Shown here in pieces: positions 28,101-40,200 of a stretch of DNA of 64,000 nucleotides. How positions within the stretch are numbered: the stretch's first letter is position 1; each line of letters starts with the position of its first letter. The notes under the pieces were generated by a model. The model was not told where the DNA came from and did no database searches. It worked only from the letters and a program-made list of their open reading frames with translations. The translations under genes and the position numbers were made by a program. The DNA is from Porites lobata. Its lineage: Eukaryota > Cnidaria > Anthozoa > Scleractinia > Poritidae. Location of the stretch: contig CALNXK010000023.1 in NCBI GenBank assembly GCA_942486035.1, forward strand, positions 1,836,001 through 1,900,000. Reading direction: 5' to 3'.

Positions 28101-31100
28101 TCAACACAACGCCTTTTAAAACAATATTTCACCTTTTCAGAATTCAGTTGGTTTGATATTATGGTTTTTCAATGGCTTATTTGTTGTACAAAATATCAAA
28201 TATGATGTTCTGATGAAAAAGTGGGCGTCGTTGACTTTGCATATGGATGAAATTGATGAGTACAGAAACATTGCATTTTTCTGTTTTTGCTGTCGCATTT
28301 CATCTTATCGCACCGCGCTGTACTATGTGAACACCATTTCAGTTAATAAACAAGCGATTGGTTTGTTCAATGGGGATTTGTTGAAATTGAAATTGATGAA
28401 GAGAAACACGCATTTGTGCGCATTTCATCTACCATTCAGTAATAAATGTTGTTCAGCTTAAATTAATGAGAAGAGGTGGTCAAATAGCCACGGGAATCCC
28501 ACAAACATGTAGCGTCACTTGCCCACCTACCCCTCCCCTAACTCAACGTTAACAGTTACTTCTCACTTAGGGCAAAATGTTAGGTTAGGGGTAGGTGGGC
28601 AGTTTCCCAGAAACCTTAATTGAGCCGTATAAAGTATCTAGAAATAGCGCCGCCCTCCAGACAGGATGCTCATACCTCAATTTCTCCTTTGAGTGCGTTA
28701 AGATCTTCTCTTGCTGATTCATTTAAAAACTTGCCAAGCTCCTTAACCCAAGCTCTGGCATTAGCTTGGATAGTTGTGGCCAGCGGATCAAGGTTGAGGC
28801 GCACAAAGTCTAAGTCTTTAATCATGATCTGGTTCCCAACCTGAAAAAAATATCATATAGTTAAAAATATACTTGATCCAAGCAAACATTAGAGCGACTT
28901 CAATTGACTCTTGAAAGGAACTCCGGGAATTCTTTGGTCTTGAGACACTAGTCTACGCTCTGTGATTGGCTAAAATATCTCGCGCCTTTTCTCAACTAAT
29001 GAGAACTGAACACACAACCAGTTGTGACTTGCTTTAGTGCAAGCGTTTTGTCACTTTTGGCGCCCGCTACTTGCGTTTGCTTCAATGTGTGATCGGTTCA
29101 TTCGACTGCAACCCCATGCTTTATGTTTGGCCAAAGTAATTACTTTACTTCGGTTTTAAGTAGTATATACATACTTACCTAAAATGCCAACTTCTCTCAC
29201 CTCAATGACAAGATTTGAGTAGAACTGAAGCTTTTCATCATAAGCGATACAAGTTGGCTTCTTCTGAGCAAACTTCTCTACCATGTTACTCTGCCAAGTT
29301 AAGCGCGGAAGATCACAGTTAGCAGAAATTTTTTTTGTTAAAAGTAATAGAGAAATCAAAAAAGCCCTACGTAAAATAAAGCTGGACATTTCTTTCAGCC
29401 ATACAATTACTGGAACAGTCACTTAGAAAAACTTGTGTTTTATGTATGAAATAGCCTGAGAAAACATTCAACATTCTGGAATTTCTGCGCTTGTTTCTCA
29501 GACGTCATTTCGAGGGGAAACCAGTGGTAGCGTCGTCAAATGTCGGCTGTTTTCTCAGGCGAATGTATGAAAATGAGAAAGGTTTTCATCTTTTCTGACA
29601 ATAAACGGTCGAATAGAATCAAACAGACCACAAAGCACTAGTGTGAGTTTAAAAAAATGCAATAGGATAACTTCTTCTGCTGTACGTTTAAAAGGGGCTA
29701 AATTTAATTTATGCAAGAGTAAAACAAAGTCAAGACTGCAGCAGTTTTACCAATCTGATGTCGGGGGCTCCAGGGAGGTTAGCAGGGGCATTGCCACGTG
29801 CTCCCGCTCAATAATGTGCTTTCATCTTGCTACTTTACTTGATCCATGTAAGACAATGTTCACACTGTACTGTGTAGCTTTTACGCCGCCATAAGAATTA
29901 TATCGGGTAGGGCTTCTCATCTGCAGTATACACGCAAGAACGATTGTGGCGGCGCGATTTCTGTGACGGAGCTTAGCTGCGCTGCGCCGATCTCAAAAGA
30001 GAAGCGTGACTTATCAGATAGGTTTTACGCCATACTTTAGTGCAGTGTGAAAACCTATTCGGCCCGTCGTGGAAGTAGGTAGGCTGATTTAGCAACAGAT
30101 ATGTGTGAACGACTTGAGCCCCCCCCCATACTGGATATCTTTTAGTGACACCAGGAAAACATCTCCAGTACAGCGTCAACACAACCTATGACAATGATCG
30201 TATCACCTTCAGTTGGCTTAACTCTTTGCGGGGACTGATGAACACCAACCTTATCAAGTTTCCACAGCAGTCGGTACCTCCTCCAGCGCGTTAAGTACTT
30301 GTTAAGCATCCCCAGAGTGTTCTGTACACTCTTAGATAATGCTGTCACCAGGTCTATGATGGCAGGGTTGGCTGAGATGTCTGTAAAGAAACTAAATACT
30401 ACTGGTTCATCTTCACCTTCAGCATGCTGGGGCGGAGTCTCTATACATGTGCCATTCATCCAACGCACAAACATACGTGTTCTGTAAAAGAATGGTGTAA
30501 AAAATCTCATTATGCCAAACTGAAACCTCCTAGAGAATTAAAGAAGTTTTAATTGGCAACATCAAATCAACAATAAACAGAAAACCAAGGTATTTAAAAT
30601 TTACGCAAGATATCTGGATCCTCAATTCTTTAATGATCTACTCCTGCAGCTAGGAAGTTCTGTTGATTTCATTTTCCCGTTTTTTCCCCTTAAAACAAGC
30701 CAAGCGTTATCCTAAAAGTAGCCAGGGGAAATCCCTCGCCCCAGGCTATTAGTCGCAGCCCTCCTGAGTGTTGGTCCGACCAGGAATTGAACCACTCAGA
30801 CGTCTGGTACGCAACCAACAGTATACCCTGGGTACCAGAGGTTTTTTCTCTGCGGCAGGATGCTTTGGTGTGGACCGCAGACCAACAGATCTTACACTGC
30901 CCGTGGGCAGGAAAAGTCTTTGACACCCAGGGTACCAATAGTGCTAAGCAGTTCTTGGACTCAATCAACCATCATTGTAACTACACTGTAAGTGATTTCT
31001 GCAACGTACCCCTCCACCATATCCCTGACAGACTGCATGATTAACTTGTAGATCTCATTTGCAGGAGGTGACAAGACGATCTCTGGTGCAGATAACACTG

Positions 31101-34100
31101 TTTCTATCATAAACAGTGGCTGGCGAGCATGAAGCTGTTGGTTAAATTGCTGCAAGTTCTTTGTCACCATCTAAATAAAGCAAAAAAAAAGTTTTACTTC
31201 GTTGGAACCAATCAAAAGGGGAGAATAATAACCTTATGAATTGTGTGTGTATATTTAGTGTATGCCACATGATATTCATTTGAATGACTTGCTAGGAACA
31301 ATTCTATTACATCCATAATAAAGGAAAAAACGTTATTTAAGTAATTAATTCCATCTCTTTGCTGTCTGGAAGTAAAGTCTCACAGTTATCTCACGGTGAT
31401 GAACACTCGTCCTTTTGTACACCACATATTCAGTAATAGAGACCTTGGCGGCAACGGCGGTTATAACTTCGCTTATAAAGGGAATTCAGGTTTTTTCAAT
31501 TTTCTTCACCGTTATACTCCACGAGTTGAATTCCTATGAACCATCACCAAGTTCAGGAAGAGAAAAAAATTTTGTCCTCGCTTGACTACATCATCCATAA
31601 CACTAGCCTGACTGAGTATCACGCCTTCCTAAGGGGCTAGAAACGCCTGATACTCAGGCTACTATAACACTTGAAATTAGGCATTTTCACGTCGTAGTCA
31701 TGCAGTGACGGCAAAGAGATAATGTACAAAAAAGTCTGCTGCATGTGTAAAGTTGTTGTTTTGCTGTATTAAACTATTGTTTTCTTGACGTTCTTGTTGC
31801 CGTCGCCGTGTTCCAATCTTCACGCCCCATTTGCTGCATCGCTAGAACTTTTTACCCAACAGCATGTGTTTTGTTTATTGGTTACCCTGAGGTCACATGA
31901 CATCTAACGATAAAACTGTTTCCCATCAACCGTCTCTGAGCAGCATACATTGAAAAATCTAAGAAGTCCCAAAGTAACAGTACACTTTTACCCATCAATG
32001 TTGACGGCTTGTTGAGATTTTAACTTTCATAAATTTGTAGACGTTTTTTACCACTAAGTGACTGGTCCTTTAGGAAACTAACTTGAGAAACTCAATATTT
32101 TCCGTGGAGCTGAGGGGACATTGATTAGAGAAAAACTAGCCTGACGGGTTATAGGAGAGGAAATTTTAGAGGGGGAGAGGGAAGGGAGGAAGAGAGAAAT
32201 GAAAGCGTTTCTCTCCCTTCGCTTTCTCCCCTTTTCGCTTCCCGTTTTTCCTCTTCTCTCCAGAATCGAATGATGCTCAGGCTAGAGGAAAACAAAATTA
32301 AAAGTTTACCTCAGGGCCGGGCTTAAATTGTTAATTTTTTTTTTCAATAACAGATGTTGCAAACCTTAGTGAGAGACTCATATACAGCATTCTCCCAGTA
32401 TGCATAGTAAGGTTGTAGTTTGGTAGATCTGCCAGTGTTAGTATGAACCACAAGTCCCTCCATCTTTGTCAACAGTGGACCAATAGCTCTGTATTTCCTG
32501 GACAAGTTATCAAGCTCCAAAGCTCGAGCTTTTTCAAGGTATTCAAAGAATTCCTATTAGAAAACATCAAGCACATTAGCAAGTGATGGAACAGTAACCA
32601 ATGTCTCTGATGCTAGACACTAATCATCTTTGTCTTTTCTCAGCTTCACCTCGATCGTCTATAGCGTGGAATACAAGACAATAATAATGTAAGTACGTTA
32701 TGCACCACTTGACTAACCTTAGCATCTGGCAGCATTCCCCCAATCTTAGGTGGAGGTTGCTTAAAAAGGATAGTGTTCTCTATCATCTCCAAACGATTAT
32801 TGATATCTTTAGCATTCTTCTGAATTTGATTCACAAGTGATTCAAATTTGCTGATTGCCTGTGCGGAAGTTTAAACAGCAAAGATTACTTGATAACGTAC
32901 TGGTAATACCCAATTCTCAGGAAATTTAACTTGTCTAAGCTCTGAATACTGAGCAATTGCTTTCACATTGTATGATGTTGTAGCTATTATTTTGCACATT
33001 TCGAATTTCATATTATTATATTTACCTGGCCACATCGTGTGATGTAGTCACTTATTCCCAGTGAGTTCCAGTTCAATCTCTTTGCACCCGGTTTAAGGAC
33101 TCGTTTTAATTCTTTGATGTGATCATCAAGTAGTTGGGTCTGAAGGAAAACAAAAAAAAAAATGAATGAAAGGTGCAGTGGATATTTTAAGTCCAAAAAT
33201 TACTACAGACTTATGAGTAGAGTAATTCAGCAATATTTGTCACATTACTGGAACATAATTAAACAGTACTTTGGGATGAACGAGATTTCTATCAACCTAC
33301 TACTATTTTACTGCGACCAAATGTGAAGAAATTTAATCGATGTTAGTAAGTTTTACAAAGCGTAAATGATTCAATATTTACCTCTGCAACATTTAAGCTA
33401 CCAATAACAGTGTGATATCGATCCAACATCAGTTTCAGACCATCCACATACTTTATGTACTTTTCCTCCTACATAATAGGTTAAGTTACAAGAAACAAAT
33501 CTCAGTAAATTATCACATAGCCTGCAAACGGCAGACATTTCTCCAAGCTCATCGCTGCTGAGGGACGTTTCGCGAGGAGAAACGTCTGTGACTCAGCGAC
33601 AGAAATTCCATACTGATGACGTAAATCAATGTTTACATAATAAATCTGGTAGTCATGGGGTTCCAAATGCAAATTTTCTCAATTTTACATTTCTCCTGGT
33701 CGATTTTGGTCAAGTGTTGTGTTCATTTGCGAACGAGCTCCAGCAAAAACTCAAATTCTTCTTTTAGAGAAGAATATATTCCACAGGTATTGCCTGTTTT
33801 GTTATAGACTCATCATGTTTATTTTGCCTTTTGTCTTGTGTCTGTCATTCGTAAACAATGGCTAGAACAACGTAACTACTCCGACGTCCAATCAGCACTT
33901 ATGACCGGATTCTGGACAGATTTTACATCATCAGTATAGAATTTGTGTCGCTGAGTTGCAGACGTTCCTCCTCATGAAACGTCCCTCATCGGTGATGAGC
34001 AATAGGAGAAACGTCTGACGTTCGCTGGCTAATTATCACATGATAATGGAATTTTACATCAAGAGCAATTTCCTTGGGAGATATATAGAAGTATATTTGT

Positions 34101-34205
34101 AGTCATCCATTATTTCTTTTTAAAATACCTCCTCTTCTTTGAAGAGTCTGTTATTTATCCCTACACGTAATGTTATCTGATGCAATAATTTTTATTCCAC
34201 TTTGA

Positions 34206-34236
<31 letters not shown>

Positions 34237-37200
34237 TTTTCTTCAAATTTTCCCCCAAACTAAAAACATGGTGTTTACTCCTGGTTTCCATGTTCTTTCT
34301 TATTAAGCCCCCCCCCCACCCCCGCTACTCCCCAGCCATCACTACTGGGTGACTACTCCATTCCCTTCTCATCAACTGCTAACATCACTGCAAAATTTAT
34401 CACCTATCGGCAACCCTTTTAAATAATTCTGTAACTGTAGTTAGGTTAGGAATGAGGGCAGAAGTTGTAGAAAGCAACAACCAGACAGAGACGGACAGTA
34501 AGTAATATAAGACCCCATACCAAAAAACGATTAGAATATGAAAACAGCCACTTCACCTGCTTCCATGCCGTACTTATTTGCTTTAAAGCAAAAATTGAAC
34601 GGTGGGAAACAACGTTTGTTCTAGCCGGCGTGGCAGCGCAAGAGTATGGTCTCGCGCCCTAATTCCCTTCCCCTTCCATTTTGAACACCTGCCACGCAGG
34701 CTACATTAGTTCATGCATGATAATTTACCTGTAAAGCAACATTCCTTGCAAGTTCAGGAACCTGGAAGCCAAGCTGCTCTAGGTATTTGGTCTCCATGAT
34801 TATCATGCCTAATTCAGGCGCAAAATCTGCCACATACTGTACATTGGGATGCGAGGCTGGAAAAAAAAAAAAACACAATAATGCTAACAGTACTGAAATT
34901 TGGCTTCATAAAAATTTAGGTCAAGTGCAGTGTAGAGAAAGTATACATCATATTCTGTATTTTTCAGTTTGATCAAGTGTATTATTTAGCCAAAAAGACC
35001 CTGAAGCAGAAGCCAAATAAAAGTGAGACCATTTCGACAACATTTGACCATATATGGCTTCTAATTTTACAAATCCTCACATGCAATCGTTTATCTAGCT
35101 CTCCTCAATAAAAAGACCTACACAAGGGAGGCAAAAAAATAACTGTGTGAGGGAGGCCAGTTCCACAAAATTTTTATTACAAAATTATGTGACAAAATGA
35201 AATGAGAGAGCATGTGAAATGGAAATAATGTGAATAAATGTCACAAATTTCATTATTTTATTTTGAGAGAGAGAGCAATCTACAATGTACATATTGTTGT
35301 CTGTGCTCAATAATATGCTATAAATTCAAGATTGCCATGCCAGAACCACAGTCTTTTCTTGTAGGCAAAAATTTCCTTACATGATGATTGATGGACTCTT
35401 TAGGTCAACAGTGTGGCCCTGCAAATTACCTTGAGACTGAAGAGCAGCTGTCAGGCTAGCTGAAGCATCATCAGAACCCGTGCCCTCATCGGCAACACTT
35501 CTGTGTGTAGTAGCAGAGCTTGCTGAGGGCTTTGTAAGAAGATTTTTCTTGAGATAGATCAGCAGATTGGCTTCAACCTGTTCCCTCCATGCTTCATACT
35601 TTTTGTCTTCATAATCCTTCATTTGCCGTGCCACAATTAGATACTTTTTACTTGCCTAACAGAGAATAGAAAATTGTGTTTCGAAAAGATCTTAATATAA
35701 TAATAAAATGATATAGAAAACATGAATCATACCAGTTTTCCTTGCTCAGAATTAAGCATGTCCTCCATTTCCTGAAATCTCAGGATGGTGTGTTTAATGC
35801 GTAGAAAAAGAGATCGTTCCCAGCTAATGGCTCCAGCTACTGGAGGCTGATTCTTGAAGATTGGGGGTTTGTCCACATTAGCTTTGAACAATGTATACAT
35901 GGCATCCACCTAGTGAAAAAAAAGGCACAGAATGAATCACATTTTACTATCCGAAAATTATACAAGGAGGTTGCTTTCTTTAGTCACTGCACATACTCTC
36001 TGCTAATCTTGGAAAGGTCTGCAAAATTTGTGAAAATTAGCTTCTGTGTCATGTAACATAGCATTCTTGCACATCTAACACTGTATTCTATGACTTTGTG
36101 GAAAATTATCTAACAGTGTAATTTTTTTAACTTAACATCCATGTAGACTTATCAGTTTAGGTTCAGGTTATGTTATGTAATTATTGCTATACTTCACACC
36201 TCTTTGCCAAACTGCACCAGGATGTCGTTGAATTTTTTCATCATTTGGGAGTTAATAGCTTCACGAGATCTGATGTGTCTGAAGTTGAGCAGCATGTCAA
36301 AAGCTCCCTCAGCAGAACGCAGTGTCTTGAATGAATCATCTATGAAGTGCCTTGCCTCATTTTCAATGGCTGTCACTTCCCTGTGAAACCAGTCCATCAC
36401 ATTGCGCCAACTGGCAGCATGCCTGAGACTAAATGCATCAAATCCAATCTGCAGAGAACAAAAAGGCATTTCCAGAACATAAAGACATTTATGAAAGAAC
36501 AAATCAAATAATTCATTTCAAAGGAAATCAATGTTTAAAGGAAAATCATTTCTCCTTAAAAATGATGTTGTTTGCATTCAAACATTTAACCTGTTTCATC
36601 ACCAGATGAAACACCTCGAAGTTTGTCAAAAATACTCCGCTGCATGTCGTATTTTCAACTCTCTTCTCGGTGTTTCATCTGGTGATGAAACACTGTGTCT
36701 CATGTTTGATATATTACATCAAAGCTGCATTCACATTTAACTTGTGTGTAACAATTTATAAAAATATACCAAGTGAGTTTTGTTATTTTTCACTCTGATG
36801 TAAGTATTATGTTACATGCATCTCAACTTAAGTCCCTTCACACCAAAGCTTAAAAATGCTTAAAAGCTGTTTAGTTAAACATTTGTTCAAATTTGTTTTC
36901 TTTATAAATTAAAGTTTCTTACTGTAATTTTACTGATGGCAAATTAAGTGCAATTATGTAACATTTCAAGTTAAGATTCATTTGAATAATTCCATGTAAA
37001 AGCATGTCCGTCACTGTTTTTCATTTGTTTGTTGAGTAGGTGTGAATGGGGCATAAACCATTCTACTAATCACTACACCATTAACTTACAGTTTCAATAG
37101 GTTTAACAAGCCCATCAACCCTTTTCAACACATCCTCGATGCGCTTGGGATCGCCAGTCACAGCTTTGAGTTCAGGTCCAAAAATATTGTAGAACTCTTC

Positions 37201-40200
37201 CATGACAGTTGCCACCTCCTTCAAATCCTCACAAATCGAGGCCATGTGATCTGTTCTCTCAAATAACCGTTTTCTATCAAACTCCCACCTCGCATCTCGG
37301 CCAGAAGCTTCAATCTTAGCTCGCACATCAAAGTAAGATTCCTTCCATGTTTCCAATGTCCTCTTGGCTTCAGTGGTTTTTTGTTTCATAAGGTATGGAG
37401 GCTCCCTGGGGAATCAATGGACAAGCAAAATGTCACACCAAATGCTTAGAATTCAGGGCTAAAAAAATTCTTGAAGTTAAGGTTGTCCTTTGGATATTCA
37501 GGTCTCTCATTTTGCCTACTCAGGGCCATTGCTTGATTTTTTGAAGCTAGTGATTGAGTTAGCTTCAAGACGTTGACGTTGCCTGGACTCTTATCCACTG
37601 AGCAAGTGGAAAAAAGGTTACTTGTCCAGCAAGAAAATTTTCTAGTCCTGGACAACCAGACAGATTATTTTTTTGTGTCCTGTAAACTGGCAGGTTTTCG
37701 GCATAATAATTCATTGAAAATTCCAGACTAAAATTAAATTCACTCTAGATTCCTATCCCCCTGACTAATGGTACAAATTATGTAAATGTATGCTCACCAC
37801 AGGAATTTTGCAGTAATGTGAGAATTCGTAGGATGATATCAGGATGTTAATAATGTTTTGTTTGCATGTTTTCCTTTGTGAACAAGTCAGGCACTCCCTG
37901 AGGTCATTGGGGCCTAGGAACTGAGGTTTATGGATATTATAGGATGTTGTTTCAAGATTGTGATCGATCAGCAAAAAAAATCGCATGGCGAGAGATTTTA
38001 AATTTTACCAAGAGAGAGTTAGAGGCATTAAATCAGTTCTGTTCTTTATTGAGCGTGAGTTTATTGTCTGGAGGAAAAGTTCTGACGAAGAAAGAGGTTA
38101 AGGGCATTGGAAATCTACTCTGGAGGAGAGGGGGCAGGTTGGGGGAGAGAGAGGGAGAGAGGGAGGGGGAGAGGTCATTTTCTAAGCATAACCCAATCTT
38201 AATAATATAATAATCATTAAGGGGATAGTTTTGCCAGGAGCCTTCAGTTGAAGAACTACGTCATGAAGAACATTACTAATGCAAGCTTTTCAATCTTTGT
38301 TTCAATCCAGTTGATAAGCCCATCAATCTCCGCCAACGCAGCACCACATTTTCTTTATAAAAAAAACTTCTTTATTGAGAGTTCAACAACTTAAAACAAA
38401 TTCTTTTATACTTACCTGAAAATTGTGCGGACATTGACAATCTTGGACACTCTTTCACTAAGCTCCCAAGCAATCCTTTCCATTAATGGCACCATTCTCT
38501 CATCTCTGTTGTAGTGTCGTGATATAATCCACACCATTCTCAAGGCATTCATCATTGATGGGATAGTCTCCAAAACAATGTTGAAGCTAGCACCAAGAGC
38601 TAAGTTTTTAAAATGCCTCTCAAGAGTGGAAAGAAAACGCACATTGTCCTTAGCTTCAGTGTAGTATTTTGTTAGTTCTGCTCTGTGATACTCAAAACTT
38701 GCCAGACTTTCAGAATGGACATTAGTCAAGATAGCTACCACTTTATTAACTGTTGGAAGTTTTAACTGTTCAGTGATCGCACTCAACGTAGCATTTCTCT
38801 CTCTCCAGAAGTCTATTTCGGCTAAAGGTCCATTCCCTTGTGGTGTCTTTTTTAACTGGATCTCCAGTGCAGAAGATATTGTGACTTCCCAGTTATGCAA
38901 AGTTTCCTCTAACATGGCTACCAGTTCAGTATCTTTAGCCATTTCTGCAATATCATCGCTGAGAATAACATCAGGCATTTCAAGACGAATGTCTCCCTCC
39001 AGTTGGTGAATTGTTCGGCTGATGTGGGATGAAAATTTCTGTATGTTCATTAAAAATTCATCTCGTAAGATGACCCTTGAACGGCTTTCCTCAGAGCCCT
39101 GGTCATCGCCAGTTACACTGCTTTGTTTATGACTTCCACCATCAGATGAACTCTCATTTCTTTGACCATTGTGTGAGAGCAGCGGCATATAGACCAGAGC
39201 TAACAACTGCTCAAGCATTTGTAAGGAAGCTGCATTATGTGAGCCAAACTCAAATAGAGGGGGAAGTATTTCTTCTGCTTCATCGAGTGTTGATGGCAGG
39301 GGCACTGGACCAGTGGTATTTCGTACAAAATAAAAGGCATTCTCATCAGCAAAGTCGTCAGGGAGATGTTCATAGCAAACATACATTACCGTCCTTATAA
39401 CTTTCTGTATGATAATTTTCTGAAATTAAGAACAAAATTAATTTTACTTAAATCTAAAGTATGTAACACTATTACAATAAATGAGAATACTAAGAGTCAA
39501 GACAACAACTACTGTACTTACGGTTCGAGGGAGAGGAGGGGTGGTTTGATGCTCCTCTCCATCTTCTGCTCCTCCCCCTTCTGCACCCTCCACAGCAGCA
39601 GATGCAGGCATATCTTCTCCAGTTTCAGGATTTGTTTGTGGTGCTGCTGCTTCTGCAGCTTGGGAACCTTCTCTGACAGATGAGGTTTCATCAGCAGCCT
39701 TAGAACGTGCAGAAGCTGATGGCACTCTCTCCATTACCAATTCATCCCCCTCAGCTGCTGCCTCAGCTGCATCGTTTGTGGAGGTCTTTTCACCTTCTTC
39801 GTCACCACTAGCTGTCAGCTCTGGCAATTCTGGTTCTTGAGGAAAAAGATAACATTTATTTATTACATAGACTACACTAACACAGCAGTACAAAATTTAG
39901 ACATACCAGTAAAACTGATGAATGGTTACTGAAATTAGCCATTTGTAGGAGTAACAATAACATTATAAAAATTTTGCAGAACCAAAAAATAAAGTCAGTA
40001 ACGTACTTTGTTACTGACAATGCAGTTTGCAAAAAATTATGGTTAAAACTAATGACAAAACAATACATGTACAAACAATATTAGACTCCTAGGAGGAGGA
40101 TAGCCAAACTCCTCCCTCCCAACTCTCTTGCCTGTACGATTATACAAATAAAACTCGGACAACTTTTCATGAGTGACTATCTCCTATAAGCAAACACCAA

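Noticed and set aside
33518..34031. An autonomous transposon
   Set aside because: The 514-bp element has no open frame that could encode a transposase.
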